A DNA stretch of 64,000 nucleotides from Arthrobacter sp. OV608 (GCA_900110595.1 FOEZ01000001.1:1-64000); one strand, 5' to 3'; shown: positions 17,015 to 27,122, numbered from the stretch's first letter. Notes: generated by a model from the sequence alone, not told the origin. Made by a program: numbers and translations.

Positions 17015-18145
17015 CTACAGGTTCCCGGTGGCGATGTTCAGCATGCGGCGCAGCGGCTCGGCGGCGCCCCAAAGGAGCTGGTCGCCCACGGTGAAGGCGC
17101 TGATGTACTGCGGGCCCATTTCCATCTTGCGGATGCGGCCCACAGGGATGTCCAGGGTGCCGGAGGCGGCGACGGGGGTCAGGTCGGCCATGGAGGCTTC
17201 CTTGGTGTTCGGAACCACCTTGGCCCACTGGTTGTCCTCGTCCAGCAGCTTTTCGATCTCGGCGACGGACAGGTCCTCGCGCAGCTTGAGGGTCAGTGCC
17301 TGGGAGTGGGAGCGCATGGCGCCGATGCGGACGCAGAGGCCGTCCATGATGATCCGGTTTTCGTCCGAAGTGCCCAGGATCTTGTTGGTCTCAACCCCGG
17401 CCTTCCACTCTTCCTTGGACTGGCCGTTGCCCAGGTCGGCGTCGATCCAGGGGATCAGGGAGCCGGCCAGGGGGACGCCGAACTGGGTGGCGTCGATGTC
17501 GGTGCGCTGGTGGGCCAGGACCTTGCGGTCGATGTCCAGGATGGCCGACGCCGGGTCGTCCAGTTCCGTGCTCACCTCGGCGTTGAGTGTGCCGAACTGG
17601 CTGAGCAGCTCGCGCATGTGCCGCGCGCCGCCGCCGGAGGCAGCCTGGTAGGTCATGGAGGTGCCCCATTCGACCAGGTTGTTCTTGAACAGGCCGCCGA
17701 GGCCCATGAGCATGCAGGAGACGGTGCAGTTGCCGCCGATGAAGTCCTTGGTGCCGTTGACGAGACCCTTGTCGATGACGTCCCGGTTGATGGGGTCCAG
17801 GACGATGATGGAGTCGTCGTTCATGCGGAGGGTGGAGGCGGCATCGATCCAGAGGCCGTCCCAGCCGCGGCTGCGCAGCTCGCCGTGGACCTGCTTGGTG
17901 TAATCGCCGCCCTGTGCGGTGACGATAATGGGCAGCTTGGCCAGCGTGTCGACGTCGAACGCGTTTTCGAGCTTGCCAGTGCCTTCAGCGAAGGAAGGCG
18001 CGGCACCTCCCGCGTTGGAGGTGGAGAAGAACACTGGGTTGATGTTGGCGAAGTCGCCCTCGTCCTGCATGCGCTGCATCAGGACGGAACCGACCATGCC
18101 GCGCCATCCGACCAGGCCGACGGAAGGGGTAGCTGCTGTAGTCAT
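17015..18145 (-). CDS. asd: Aspartate-semialdehyde dehydrogenase
   Basis: Makes aspartate semialdehyde from aspartyl phosphate with NADPH, the branch point to diaminopimelate/lysine, threonine and methionine. It has 376 residues. [18 protein letters not shown] is the nucleotide loop; Cys140 in [10 protein letters not shown] is the active-site thiol; the catalytic His is in [12 protein letters not shown]. Length and GGNCTVS form are those of the Gram-negative-type enzyme. TAAACT lies 6 bases before the ATG (minus strand, 18157-18152), so the mRNA may be leaderless. It is followed by the long stem-loop at 16941-17000. Confidence 0.95.
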   Translation of the reverse strand: MTTAATPSVGLVGWRGMVGSVLMQRMQDEGDFANINPVFFSTSNAGGAAPSFAEGTGKLENAFDVDTLAKLPIIVTAQGGDYTKQVHGELRSRGWDGLWIDAASTLRMNDDSIIVLDPINRDVIDKGLVNGTKDFIGGNCTVSCMLMGLGGLFKNNLVEWGTSMTYQAASGGGARHMRELLSQFGTLNAEVSTELDDPASAILDIDRKVLAHQRTDIDATQFGVPLAGSLIPWIDADLGNGQSKEEWKAGVETNKILGTSDENRIIMDGLCVRIGAMRSHSQALTLKLREDLSVAEIEKLLDEDNQWAKVVPNTKEASMADLTPVAASGTLDIPVGRIRKMEMGPQYISAFTVGDQLLWGAAEPLRRMLNIATGNL

Positions 18146-18243
18146 TCGTACAGTTTAGACTTCGGAACCGGCACGGCGCAGTCAGTTACGTCACGCGCCC
18201 ACGGGTTCCGGCTCAACGGGCACGCCGGCGCGTGTGGGACAGC

Positions 18244-18783
18244 CTAGTTGTCGAACTGGCGGGCGGTGGGTTCGGGTATCCCACGCTCGGCGCGCAGGCG
18301 TTTGGCCGTCGAGGCCACCTTCGCCATCCGAATGGCATACGCCGCGCCTCCCAGCCCGGCGGCCGTCAAGAACAGCCCGCCCCACATCGGATCCTGGCCT
18401 TGGCCGGTGGGTCCGGCCACCAGCAGGATAGAGAAGACTGCCGCTGCAGCGAAGAAGACAGCCATCGCCAGGAAGCCGCCGGCGGACCTCACCTGCGGGT
18501 GGGAGCTGGCCGTGACCACTCCCAGCTCGTCCTTGGCGTAGCTGTGGAGCCTGCCTTCCACCGTACGGAACAGGACTCTCTTGTCACCGCGTGCCAGCGC
18601 CTGTTCGTGGTAGGCGCGGACTTGGTCATCGGAGTACGGGCCACTGCCCGTGTTGTTGCCTGGAATGCCGTTCTGCACGCTGGTCCCCGGTCCGTATTCT
18701 TTCTCGTACTGGAGCACATTGACGGGGCTCGGACCATATTTAGTTCCGTCCGGCCAGCGGAATGCGGGGCGGTCAGCTTCCAT
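18244..18783 (-). CDS. Hypothetical membrane protein of WXG cassette (2)
   Basis: A 179-residue protein I do not recognise. A hydrophilic N-terminal 85 residues (rich in Gly, Asn, Pro, Tyr) is followed by two hydrophobic segments at about 104-122 and 135-150, then a basic tail RLRAERGIPEPTARQFDN. The stretch RLHSYAKDELGVVTASSHPQ resembles VHAYTKEEWGIGG in the upstream 160-residue protein, and the tails are also alike, so the two are likely diverged paralogues. AGGA lies 6 bases before the ATG. It is last in the leftward cassette, 65 bases after its neighbour. A partner or immunity role is only a guess from context. Confidence 0.6.
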   Translation of the reverse strand: MEADRPAFRWPDGTKYGPSPVNVLQYEKEYGPGTSVQNGIPGNNTGSGPYSDDQVRAYHEQALARGDKRVLFRTVEGRLHSYAKDELGVVTASSHPQVRSAGGFLAMAVFFAAAAVFSILLVAGPTGQGQDPMWGGLFLTAAGLGGAAYAIRMAKVASTAKRLRAERGIPEPTARQFDN

Positions 18784-18848
18784 AAGCGTTCCTATCCGAG
18801 GCGTTTTTCTTGCAGCGGAACTTACATCTCAGCCATGCCGCTTCAGTA

Positions 18849-19331
18849 CTAGGCCTCACCAGGAAATGGGCGCGTGCTGTCTGGGAAGTTTTCGCGGGTG
18901 ATGGCAATACCCGAGGGATTGGATTCAAACCAGGCCCGGGCCTGGTCATCGGTCAGGGCGAAACGCGGCTTCGGCAGCCCTTTCAGCCTGCGCTGCCTGG
19001 AAGCCCGCAATTCGCGGCGAAGATTCATGATGCCCAGTAGCCAGCCGCCGGTAAAGAGGACGGTGCCAAGTAACCCAAAAACAACCACAATCAGATTAAG
19101 GCTCGCAAGCGCGATGATCAGCAGAAGGGGTGCTCCGAGCGCAGGGATGGTCATGAGGGCTGTTACCACGAAAAGCCCGGTGGTTGTGTGGACGGAGTAG
19201 TTCCCGGTTGGCTGGGCACCGCCGATGCCCCACTCTTCCTTCGTGTAGGCATGCACGGTGCGTTCCATACCCGTCGCATAAAAGTACTGGCGTTCGACGA
19301 GTAGTTTTTGTACGGCGGGATCCATTTCCAT
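18849..19331 (-). CDS. Hypothetical membrane protein of WXG cassette (1)
   Basis: A 160-residue protein of unknown function. N-terminal YATGMERTVHAYTKEEWGIGG is followed by two closely spaced hydrophobic segments (about residues 50-75 and 78-100) and a basic cytoplasmic tail with RRLKGLPKPRFALTDDQARAWF. Its ATG overlaps the stop of the preceding gene (TGATG), showing translational coupling. It is related to the 179-residue protein downstream, which keeps the membrane part but has a shorter tail. A role with the WXG100 protein is inferred from the coupling only. Confidence 0.65.
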   Translation of the reverse strand: MEMDPAVQKLLVERQYFYATGMERTVHAYTKEEWGIGGAQPTGNYSVHTTTGLFVVTALMTIPALGAPLLLIIALASLNLIVVVFGLLGTVLFTGGWLLGIMNLRRELRASRQRRLKGLPKPRFALTDDQARAWFESNPSGIAITRENFPDSTRPFPGEA

Positions 19332-19972
19332 CAGTTTTCGCCGGCTTCATGATCGAAGGCCTTCAGTACCGCCGTAAGGTCCTCGCTGGTCGTCGCAAGT
19401 TGTTCAGGTCCAACAACGTCGCCCTGCGCAATGGTGTGGGCCCAGCCGCGGGTGTCTTTGCGGATAAGGAGCTGCTGTGAGGAAGGGACCCGTCCAGATC
19501 TGATCTTCACGCCACCTTCCGGATACTTGAGCAGGTGCTCCCGAACAATGAAGGCTTCTGCCGCTTCCTTGGAGAAGTGAGCATCCTGGGGAAGGACGAA
19601 CCAGCTCATCATGGTTCTCGGCTGGAAGATCAGCGATATTCTTCCGGCCTCGGCATGCAGCACCGAGTCTGCGCGCTGCGCGTCCATCAGCAGATCCAGT
19701 TGTGTCCATTTCGCCGCATGGGAAAGGGTGTAAGCAACTGCATCCACCTTTGCATCAAACTCGACGTTGGTGCCATCGACTGCCGCCAGGCGGCGAGCGA
19801 TGAGCGACGAGAGGCCCGCACTGACCAGTTGCTTGTTCTCTGACTCCTCCGTTAGCCGGAGCCAGGCGGCGCTGGCGCGGGATTCGTCTGTGTCCTGCAG
19901 TTGTACGAGATAAGCCATTTCTGCAACACCGAATCCCAGGGAGGTGTCTGTCGCCGTTTGTGCCTCAGTCAT
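19331..19972 (-). CDS. Hypothetical protein of WXG cassette, possible chaperone
   Basis: A 213-residue soluble protein with no membrane segment and no family I can name. The start is set at ATG 19972 (MTEAQTATDTSLGFG) with AGGATGG upstream; an in-frame start at 19996 also exists. Its position directly after the WXG100 gene is where type VII secretion loci often encode an EspG-like chaperone, and its mixed alpha/beta composition with a central FQPRTMMSWFVLP is compatible, but no diagnostic EspG motif is seen. It is coupled to the next gene by TGATG. Confidence 0.6.
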   Translation of the reverse strand: MTEAQTATDTSLGFGVAEMAYLVQLQDTDESRASAAWLRLTEESENKQLVSAGLSSLIARRLAAVDGTNVEFDAKVDAVAYTLSHAAKWTQLDLLMDAQRADSVLHAEAGRISLIFQPRTMMSWFVLPQDAHFSKEAAEAFIVREHLLKYPEGGVKIRSGRVPSSQQLLIRKDTRGWAHTIAQGDVVGPEQLATTSEDLTAVLKAFDHEAGEN

Positions 19973-19999
19973 GCTGTCCATCCTATGAGTCCCCATTTT

Positions 20000-20995
20000 C
20001 TAGAAGCCGAAGAAGTCCTTGACACCGTCGCCGACTGCTCCTACCAAATCTTCAGTCGTGTCGCCCACCCAATCGAAGGCGTCGTCGATCGCGTCCTTGG
20101 CCCCTGGGACCATCTCGACGGCGGCCCATGCGCCGCCCACAACCATGCACGTCACCCCAACAGGTGGGGGGAAGAAAGAGCCGACGCCGAGAGCGGTTTT
20201 CAGGCCGGACTTAAGGGCGTCACCTGTCTCTCCGGCGCGAATCGCGTTGACAGTGTCGAGTCCATCCAAGCCAACGCTTATCCCTCCGAGGACATGTCCC
20301 GCGGAGTTGAGCCCGAACTTCGCCCAAGGGCCGATCTCCGCTGCTCCCGTACCCCGGGCCATGTCGGCGAAGTCACCGAATTTTCCGCTCAGAAGGTCAG
20401 AAGTACCTGAGAACGCGCCCCGCAAAGGATCGGCGCGCGCCGAAGCTTCCCATAGGTCCTTATTGAAAAAGCGTTTCCATGCTGCCAAGTCCTGGCCCGC
20501 TCCGAACAAGGCTTCGATTTCGTGGCCATGCCGGGCATTAAATTGCGAAATGTCACGAAGACCCAGAGGAACACCCTTCAGCCCAAGGACTCCGTTGTAG
20601 GCGTCCCAGCCGTTCCGGAAGGGTGAGTCACCGTTGGAAAGCCACTCTGGACCCACGGGAACGAAGGGCGAGGACGGAGTTCCAGCCTCGACACCAGGAC
20701 GGGAACCGCCGGAACCCGTGCCGGCGTTACTCGCCTTCTCCTGCTGATCAGCGTTGACGAGTAGCTTCTTCGACTCCTGCTGCAGCGCGAAGGCAGCCTG
20801 CTGGAGCATCGCCCGGTGGCTGCCGTTCCATTCGGAGCGGAACGCAAGAGCGTCCTGGCCCTTCCATGATGTCGTGCTGTTGATGTGGCTTGTCAGCTGC
20901 GTGGACTGCTGCAGCAGCTGATCGGCCGTCTTGCCGAACTGCTGCGCCAGCGTCCGCAACCCGGCAACGTCCGCGCCCCACAAATTTCCTGCCAC
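20000..20995 (-). CDS. WXG100-domain protein, candidate ESX substrate
   Basis: A 331-residue protein starting at GTG. Residues 1-90 form a helical hairpin of the WXG100 type: LWGADVAGLRTLAQQFG, a turn with SWKGQDALAF near 42-51, then a second helix rich in Gln/Ala. A Gly/Ser/Pro linker (about 92-115) leads to a C-terminal domain with hydrophobic glycine-rich segments near 235-255 and 275-300 and an acidic end. This head-plus-variable-tail layout is that of secreted type VII effectors. No known toxin motif is recognised in the tail. It heads the cassette and is followed 27 bases later by the 213-residue protein. No ESX core gene (EccC, EccB, MycP) is in the window. Confidence 0.75.
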   Translation of the reverse strand: MAGNLWGADVAGLRTLAQQFGKTADQLLQQSTQLTSHINSTTSWKGQDALAFRSEWNGSHRAMLQQAAFALQQESKKLLVNADQQEKASNAGTGSGGSRPGVEAGTPSSPFVPVGPEWLSNGDSPFRNGWDAYNGVLGLKGVPLGLRDISQFNARHGHEIEALFGAGQDLAAWKRFFNKDLWEASARADPLRGAFSGTSDLLSGKFGDFADMARGTGAAEIGPWAKFGLNSAGHVLGGISVGLDGLDTVNAIRAGETGDALKSGLKTALGVGSFFPPPVGVTCMVVGGAWAAVEMVPGAKDAIDDAFDWVGDTTEDLVGAVGDGVKDFFGF

Positions 20996-21108
20996 CAGGC
21001 AATCCCCCCGATATTCGACCAGCGTCTTTCAAGCCGGAACCCAGCCCAGCCTATTAGCAACATGCTGCAGCCGCGATGGGGTGTCCTCCCCATACGCAGC
21101 ACCGCGTG

Positions 21109-21327
21109 CTAGCCGCGCTTCGACTCCTCCAGCACGGCTGCCTTGCGCGCCCGCAGCGCGAAGAAGGCCCCGAAGGCGAACACCTGCGTCACCACCACCA
21201 GCACGATGGCCCCGGCGATCTTGTTGCCGCCCAGGATCATGGTGAATCCTACGATGGCGGACAGCAGCGCCAACAGGGGGAGCAGCATGTAGCCCAGCAC
21301 AAAGAGAGTTTCGGGTTTCTTTAACAT
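21109..21327 (-). CDS. Small two-segment membrane protein after dfrA
   Basis: A 72-residue protein with two hydrophobic segments (residues 7-30 and 38-58) and a basic tail RARKAAVLEESKRG. It begins 2 bases after the dfrA stop, so it is the third gene of a thyA-dfrA operon. I recall homologues in the same place in other Arthrobacter genomes, without known function. Codon use is like the neighbours. Confidence 0.75.
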   Translation of the reverse strand: MLKKPETLFVLGYMLLPLLALLSAIVGFTMILGGNKIAGAIVLVVVTQVFAFGAFFALRARKAAVLEESKRG

Positions 21328-21329
21328 TC

Positions 21330-21914
21330 CTAGCCCTCAGTCCGTGACCATTTGGTAAACCGGTAGCGTGTGCCGTTGGCGGCCGTCAGCCAGCCGTCCG
21401 GGGGAACCGAGGCGGAAGCCTCCCACCCGGTGCCAAGCTCGGGGGCGAACGTGTCCCCGTCGGCTTCGACGTCGATGGTGGTGACCACCGCGACGTTCGC
21501 CAGCTCCGTGGACTGGCGGAAAATCTCGCCGCCGCCCAGGATCCAGACGGTTTCGCCGCCGTCCACAAACTGGGACTCAAGCAACGCGTCATCAAGTGAA
21601 GGAACCACGACGGCGCCCTCCGCCTCAGGCGTGTCGGCCCAGCTTTTTTGCCGGGTAATCACGATGTTGGTGCGGCCGGGCAGGGGGCGGAACTTGTCCG
21701 GGAAGGAAAGCCACGTCTTGCGGCCCATCACCACCGGGTGGCCCATGGTGAGCTGGTTGAAGTGCTTCAGGTCCTCGGGCAGGTGCCAGGGCATGTCGCC
21801 GTCCTTGCCGATGACCCCGTCGGGTGTCTGCGCCCACACGAGGCCCACACCGGTGACCGAGGCGGCCAGCTCTTCCGTAAAGGACTGCGGATCGGTGGAG
21901 TTCTCCGTGCTCAT
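21330..21914 (-). CDS. dfrA: Dihydrofolate reductase
   Basis: Regenerates tetrahydrofolate with NADPH, replacing the folate oxidised by ThyA, whose gene is directly upstream and overlaps by 4 bases (ATGA). It has 194 residues. Core motifs: [29 protein letters not shown] is the substrate loop, with the catalytic acid at Asp48; [11 protein letters not shown] and [11 protein letters not shown] are the NADPH sites. A roughly 20-residue N-terminal extension precedes the usual first strand. Confidence 0.95.
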   Translation of the reverse strand: MSTENSTDPQSFTEELAASVTGVGLVWAQTPDGVIGKDGDMPWHLPEDLKHFNQLTMGHPVVMGRKTWLSFPDKFRPLPGRTNIVITRQKSWADTPEAEGAVVVPSLDDALLESQFVDGGETVWILGGGEIFRQSTELANVAVVTTIDVEADGDTFAPELGTGWEASASVPPDGWLTAANGTRYRFTKWSRTEG

Positions 21915-22714
21915 ACGGCGATCGGAGCCTTGATCGTGGGGTGGTGCTGGTAGCCCACCACTTCGAAGTCCTCAAGGGTGTAATCGAAGATCGACGCCGG
22001 CTTCCGCGTGATCTTGAGCTGCGGGTACTCGTAAGGCTCCCGTTCCAGCTGCTTGAGGACCTGGTCCATGTGGTTCTCGTAGATGTGGACGTCGCCGCCG
22101 GTCCAGACGAATTCGCCGGGCTCCAGCCCCACCTGCTGGGCCACCATGCGGGTGAGCAGTGCGTATGAGGCGATGTTGAACGGCACGCCCAGGAACATGT
22201 CCGCGGAGCGCTGGTACAGCTGGCAGGACAGTTTGCCGTCTGCCACGTAGAACTGGAAGAACGCGTGGCACGGCGGCAGCGCCATGTCGTGGAGTTCGGA
22301 GACGTTCCATGCGGACACTATGTGCCGCCGGGAGTCCGGGTTGGATTTCAGGTTCTCCACCAGTTCGGCGATCTGGTCAATGTGGCCGCCATCGGGTGTG
22401 GGCCAGCTGCGCCACTGCACACCATAGACAGGGCCGAGATCGCCGTCGGCGTCTGCCCATTCATTCCAGATGGTGACCCCCTGGTCCTGCATCCACTTGA
22501 TGTTGGTTTCGCCGCGCAGGAACCACAAAAGCTCCACCGCCACGGATTTGAAGTGGACCCGCTTGGTGGTGATCAGCGGGAAGCTTTTCGAGAGGTCAAA
22601 ACGCATTTGGCGCCCGAAAACGCTGGTTGTTCCGGTCCCGGTACGGTCCGATTTGTGCGTGCCGGAAGCCAGGACTTCGCGCAGGAGGTCTTCATAAGGC
22701 GTTGGGATGCTCAC
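21911..22714 (-). CDS. thyA: Thymidylate synthase
   Basis: Makes dTMP from dUMP using methylene-tetrahydrofolate, 267 residues. The nucleophile is Cys149 in [21 protein letters not shown] gives the phosphate-binding Arg pair, and [15 protein letters not shown] is conserved. It starts at GTG; TAGACT on the minus strand (22726-22721) is 6 bases upstream and there is no ribosome site, so a leaderless operon mRNA thyA-dfrA-small membrane protein is likely. The presence of ThyA means ThyX is not required. Confidence 0.97.
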   Translation of the reverse strand: MSIPTPYEDLLREVLASGTHKSDRTGTGTTSVFGRQMRFDLSKSFPLITTKRVHFKSVAVELLWFLRGETNIKWMQDQGVTIWNEWADADGDLGPVYGVQWRSWPTPDGGHIDQIAELVENLKSNPDSRRHIVSAWNVSELHDMALPPCHAFFQFYVADGKLSCQLYQRSADMFLGVPFNIASYALLTRMVAQQVGLEPGEFVWTGGDVHIYENHMDQVLKQLEREPYEYPQLKITRKPASIFDYTLEDFEVVGYQHHPTIKAPIAV

Positions 22715-22744
22715 GCCACAAGTCTACTGGGCCAGAGGCGGGGC

Positions 22745-23713
22745 TCAGTCGTCGAAGGGCCTGAACTGCTCGACGGCGACAATCCGGTTTTTCCCGCCCG
22801 GGGCCACGTGGCACACCACCAGCTCCCCGGGGGACAGGTATGGTTCGTTGGCCGGCAGGAGCGAGGCCAGTTGCTGCGGCATGTGTTGGGCCAGCTGCCC
22901 GAACACGGTGGGCAGCGCCGGACGGTGGGTGCAGACAACCACTGGCCGCTGCTTATCAAACAGGCCCTCGACCACGGCAGCGGTTTTCTTCGGGTTCCGC
23001 TGATGCCGGTGTTCGGTCAGGGCTTCCGAGAGCTTCACTTTGGGACTGGCCACCTTCGCGTAGGGGGCGATGGTTGCCACACAGCGGAGCCACGGACTCG
23101 TGACCACCCGAGGCGGCTTCCACGCCTGGAGCAGCCGGCCCACTGCCTGCGCCTGGCGGGTTCCAGTGGCGGCCAGCGGGCGCTCACCTTCGGCCTTGGA
23201 CCAGGACGAGCGGGGTTTCGCCTTGGCGTGGCGGAGCACCAGGAGCGGCCAGGTGTTCAGCTCGCCGCGCCCATGGGCGTCCTGCAAGTATTCGAGCGGT
23301 GCGACGTCGGAGGGGTTGGACAGCAGCCGGGCGGCCTTTTCGGGGGCACACCACATCACGCTGTCCACCTCCTTGCCGTCGGGCACCAGCTTGTCCCCGT
23401 TGACCCTGACAGCCCAGTAGTAGACCACCTTCAGGCCGGACGCCACGTGGTAATGGATCGGGGGCAGCGGTATGCCCAGTGACGCGGACAGGCCAATCTC
23501 TTCCCACACCTCACGGATGGCGCACTCAGGGATGGTCTCGCCGTCGTCTATCTTGCCCTTGGGCCAGGACCAGTCGTCATAGCGCGGGCGGTGGATGAGG
23601 AGGACCTCAAGCTGGTCTTTATTCAACCGCCAGGGCAGCGCACCGGCAGCCGTGACGGCTACGGGTTCGCCTGGGTGGTCTGTCTGGTCTGCTACGAGTG
23701 CGTCGCTCGACAA
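22745..23713 (-). CDS. Nudix hydrolase fused to histidine phosphatase (MutT1-like)
   Basis: Bifunctional protein of 322 residues. Residues 20-150 are a Nudix domain with the full box GKIDDGETIPECAIREVWEEIG. Residues 158-315 are a histidine phosphatase domain beginning LLVLRHAKAK (the RHG-type motif). The layout equals mycobacterial MutT1, which degrades 8-oxo-dGTP and dinucleoside polyphosphates. It starts at TTG 23713 with TAAGGG upstream, 10 bases after the ppk stop. The adjacency to ppk is also seen in mycobacteria. Confidence 0.88.
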   Translation of the reverse strand: MSSDALVADQTDHPGEPVAVTAAGALPWRLNKDQLEVLLIHRPRYDDWSWPKGKIDDGETIPECAIREVWEEIGLSASLGIPLPPIHYHVASGLKVVYYWAVRVNGDKLVPDGKEVDSVMWCAPEKAARLLSNPSDVAPLEYLQDAHGRGELNTWPLLVLRHAKAKPRSSWSKAEGERPLAATGTRQAQAVGRLLQAWKPPRVVTSPWLRCVATIAPYAKVASPKVKLSEALTEHRHQRNPKKTAAVVEGLFDKQRPVVVCTHRPALPTVFGQLAQHMPQQLASLLPANEPYLSPGELVVCHVAPGGKNRIVAVEQFRPFDD

Positions 23714-23723
23714 AACCGCGCCC

Positions 23724-25973
23724 TTACCGTCGGCTCAGGCTGCGTTGCCGTGGCCGCGATGCCAGCAGGAAGGACTGGACGTCCTCAAGGGGCCTGCCAT
23801 CGTCGCCCAGATGGTGGCGCGTCCACCTTCCTTCGTTGTCCAGGTGCCAGCTGGCGGTTTCGGGCGCCATGTAGCGCTTCATCAGGTCCAGGACATACTG
23901 GATGTCATCCGCGCTGGCCAGCTGGACCAGCGCCTCTACCCGGCGGTCCAGGTTGCGGTGCATCATGTCCGCTGAGCCGATATATACCACCGGATCCCCG
24001 CCGTTCGCGAAGGCAAACACGCGGGAGTGCTCCAGGAACCTGCCCAGGATGGAGCGGACGGTGATGTTGTCGCTGAGCCCCGGCACGCCCGGGCGCAGCG
24101 AGCAGATGCCGCGCACCACAACATCCACCTTCACCCCGGCCTGCGACGCCCGGTAGAGCGAGTCGATAATTGCCTCGTCCACCATGGAGTTGACCTTGAT
24201 CTGGACCCGGCCCGGCAGCCCGGCGCGGGCGTTGCGGATCTCGGTCTCGATCCTGTCGATCAGCCCGGAGCGCACCGAACGCGGGGCGACCAGAAGGCGT
24301 TTGAACGTTGACTTGGGCGCATAACCGGAGAGCTGGTTAAACAGTTTGGACAGGTCCTCGCCCACCTGGTCATTGGCCGTGAGAAGACCGAGGTCCTCGT
24401 AGTAGCGGGCCGTCCGCGGGTGGTAGTTGCCGGTGCCGATGTGGCAGTAGCGGCGCAGACCATCCACTTCCTGGCGCACCACCAGCGAGAGCTTGCAGTG
24501 CGTTTTCAGGCCTACTATGCCGTACACCACGTGCACGCCTGCCTGCTCCAGCTTGCGGGCCCAGGAGATGTTCGCCTGCTCGTCAAACCGGGCCTTGATC
24601 TCAACCAGCGCGAGGACCTGCTTGCCGGCCTCGGCCGCATCAATCAGGGCGTCAACGATGGGGGAATCGCCGGAGGTCCGGTACAGGGTCTGCTTGATGG
24701 CCTGCACCTTGGGATCCGCTGCCGCCTGCTCCAGGAACGCCTGCACGGAGGTGGAAAACGAGTCGTAGGGGTGGTGAAGCAGGATGTCGCGGCGGCGCAT
24801 GGCCGCGAAAACGTTGGCCGCCTTGGACGTCTCGGACTCGTTGAGGTACCGGGACGTGTGCGGGACATGCTTAGGGTAGTGCAGGTCCGCGCGGTCGATG
24901 CCGGCAATGACGGACAGGCCGCGAAGGTCCAGCGGTGCGGGGACCGAGTAAACCTCGGACTCTTCAACGCCCAGTTCGCGGATCAGCAGCGCCCGGATGT
25001 TGGGGTTGATGTCGTTGGTGACCTCAAGGCGGACAGGAGGGCCGAAACGCCGGCGCAGGAGCTCCTTTTCCAGTGCCTGCAGGAGGTTCTCGGCATCGTC
25101 CTCTTCGACCTCCACGTCCTCGTTCCGGGTCACCCGGAAGGTGTGGTGTTCCAGGACCTCCATCCCGGCAAACAGTTTGTCCAGGTGGACGGCGATGACT
25201 TCTTCAAGCGCGATGAAGCGGGCCACCCGGCCAGCTACGGCCCCGGCCCGCGGGCCGTCAATGGAGATCAACCGCGGCAGCTGGTCCGGGACCTTCACGC
25301 GGGCGAAGAGCTCTTTGTCGCTGACAGGGTTCCGGACCACCACGGCCAGGTTCAGTGAGAGCCCGGAAATGTAGGGGAACGGGTGCGCCGGGTCCACGGC
25401 CAGGGGCGTGAGGATGGGGAACACTTTTTCGGCGAACATCTGGCTGAGCTGCTGCTTGGCGGCATCGTCGAGTTCATCCCAGTGCATGAGGTGGATGTGC
25501 TCATAGGCCAGGGCCGGGCGGATCTGCTCTGCGAAGACCTGGGCGTGGCGCTGCTGGAGCCGGTGTGCTTCCTCACCGATCTTTTCCAGCACCTCCACCG
25601 GGCTCAGGCCGGCGGGGGAGGGGACGGCCAGTCCCGTGGCGATCCGCCGTTTCAGTCCCGCCACCCGGACCATAAAGAACTCGTCCAGGTTGGACGCGAA
25701 GATGGAGAGGAAGCTGACGCGTTCCAGCAAGTGCAGTGTAGGGTCCTCGGCCAGCTCCAGGACGCGGGAGTTGAAGCTGAGCCAGCTCAGTTCACGGTCC
25801 AGGAAACGGTCCGGCCGGATATCCCCGTCGGGCTCCAGGTTGGGCGCAAAGTCGGGGATGTCTATCCGGTCCTGCGTGGCCCGCGCCGCAGGAACCTCCG
25901 AAGAGCCGAAGCGCGCGCGCACCGGGACTGGAGTCTCTTGGGACGTGGCTGCTCCGGAAGGTTCCGGGTTCAT
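23724..25973 (-). CDS. ppk: Polyphosphate kinase
   Basis: Reversible ATP-dependent polyphosphate synthesis (PPK1), peripheral membrane enzyme, 749 residues. ATG 25973 has an excellent AAAGGAGATGCC site; longer in-frame extensions lack one. Domain order: N-terminal helical domain from [19 protein letters not shown], head domain, then two phospholipase-D-like domains. The autophosphorylated His lies in [28 protein letters not shown] and [14 protein letters not shown] are conserved catalytic-domain tracts. It is transcribed with the Nudix gene. Confidence 0.96.
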   Translation of the reverse strand: MNPEPSGAATSQETPVPVRARFGSSEVPAARATQDRIDIPDFAPNLEPDGDIRPDRFLDRELSWLSFNSRVLELAEDPTLHLLERVSFLSIFASNLDEFFMVRVAGLKRRIATGLAVPSPAGLSPVEVLEKIGEEAHRLQQRHAQVFAEQIRPALAYEHIHLMHWDELDDAAKQQLSQMFAEKVFPILTPLAVDPAHPFPYISGLSLNLAVVVRNPVSDKELFARVKVPDQLPRLISIDGPRAGAVAGRVARFIALEEVIAVHLDKLFAGMEVLEHHTFRVTRNEDVEVEEDDAENLLQALEKELLRRRFGPPVRLEVTNDINPNIRALLIRELGVEESEVYSVPAPLDLRGLSVIAGIDRADLHYPKHVPHTSRYLNESETSKAANVFAAMRRRDILLHHPYDSFSTSVQAFLEQAAADPKVQAIKQTLYRTSGDSPIVDALIDAAEAGKQVLALVEIKARFDEQANISWARKLEQAGVHVVYGIVGLKTHCKLSLVVRQEVDGLRRYCHIGTGNYHPRTARYYEDLGLLTANDQVGEDLSKLFNQLSGYAPKSTFKRLLVAPRSVRSGLIDRIETEIRNARAGLPGRVQIKVNSMVDEAIIDSLYRASQAGVKVDVVVRGICSLRPGVPGLSDNITVRSILGRFLEHSRVFAFANGGDPVVYIGSADMMHRNLDRRVEALVQLASADDIQYVLDLMKRYMAPETASWHLDNEGRWTRHHLGDDGRPLEDVQSFLLASRPRQRSLSRR

Positions 25974-26103
25974 GGCATCTCCTTTACCTGGCGCTTGATG
26001 CTGCCGTTTCCGGCCGGCGCGGTTCTGTTTCAACCTTACAAGCATTCAAGGCGGGAAGGCCCTTGATTTGGCGTCCCAAGACCCCCTGGGTCAGGCGATT
26101 GGA

Positions 26104-27072
26104 CTAACCGGCCGCCGGGCCGTACATCACGTCCATGTCCCACCGGGAAAAGCCCAGCCGCCGGTACAGGGCAACCGCCGGCGCGTTATCGGCGTCGACG
26201 TACAGCATGACGGCGTGCAGCCCCAAGGACTGCAGGTGGTTGATGCCTGCCACGGTGAGGGCCTTGCCCAAACCTGTTCCCTGGGCTTCCGGGGTCACGC
26301 CCACCACGTAGATCTCGCCCACTGCGGGGTGGGCGCCGTGCCGGGGATGGACCTTGGTCCAGTGGTAACCCAACAGCCGGCCGTCCCGGCCAACTGCCAG
26401 GAGGAAGCCCGCCGGGTCGAACCAGGATTCGGCCATACGGGCATCAAGGTCCGCCCGGGTAAGGCTGCCCTGCTCCGGGTGGTGCGCGAAGGCTGCGCGG
26501 TTGGCCGCCAGCCAGGCCTCCTCATCCTGCCCTGGCACAAACGCGCGGATGCGCACCCCGTCCGGGAGGACGACGTCGGGAAGGTCCGCCGCCGTCGTCG
26601 TCATCCGCATTTTCCACAGTTCACGCACGGGCACGTAGCCGTAGCGGGCGGCAAGATCAGCGGCCGCTTCGTGGTTGCCGTGGGACCAGGCCTTCAACCC
26701 GGCGAACCCCCGCCGGTCCCGCAGCACGCCTACCAGGCGGTCCGCAACGCCCTGGTTGCGGTAACTGGGATGCACCGCGATCTCCACCACCCCGGTACCA
26801 TCGGGCTCTTCCACCACAGCGGCGAACCCGGCCAGGTCCTGGCCGGAGGAGGGATCCGAGTCTTCATCCGGTGCGTACAGGGCCAGGGTCAGCACGTTGT
26901 GTTCGGTAGAATCCCCGGCGCGCATGCTGATCAGGGTCTGTTCGGAGATGGACGGGTTGCCGTCCGACTCTTCCGCCGCTGCCAGGAGGTTGCGGCAGTC
27001 TCTGAGCAACTGTTGGTCAACCCCGCCTTGGACTGCATGGACGGGCCACTTCTCAGGGTGTGCTGGAGTCAT
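26104..27072 (-). CDS. mshD: Mycothiol synthase
   Basis: Last step of mycothiol synthesis: acetylates Cys-GlcN-Ins with acetyl-CoA. It has 322 residues with two GNAT domains, the N-terminal with VEIAVHPSYRNQGVADRLVG and the C-terminal with YVVGVTPEAQGTGLGKAL, the second carrying the activity in characterised enzymes. The C-terminal tract HAVMLYVDADNAPAVALYRRLGF is family-specific. It confirms an actinobacterial host that uses mycothiol. It lies 50 bases after glnR in the same direction, the same pairing as in Mycobacterium. Confidence 0.95.
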   Translation of the reverse strand: MTPAHPEKWPVHAVQGGVDQQLLRDCRNLLAAAEESDGNPSISEQTLISMRAGDSTEHNVLTLALYAPDEDSDPSSGQDLAGFAAVVEEPDGTGVVEIAVHPSYRNQGVADRLVGVLRDRRGFAGLKAWSHGNHEAAADLAARYGYVPVRELWKMRMTTTAADLPDVVLPDGVRIRAFVPGQDEEAWLAANRAAFAHHPEQGSLTRADLDARMAESWFDPAGFLLAVGRDGRLLGYHWTKVHPRHGAHPAVGEIYVVGVTPEAQGTGLGKALTVAGINHLQSLGLHAVMLYVDADNAPAVALYRRLGFSRWDMDVMYGPAAG

Positions 27073-27122
27073 GAAGCAAGGCTATACGTCGAAGGCTGCA
27101 GGCGGACTGCGGTGACGCCGGT

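Noticed and set aside
17306..18247. Plus-strand 313-residue frame opposite asd
   Set aside because: Mirror frame of asd with the usual His/Gly/Asp-rich composition and no start signal.
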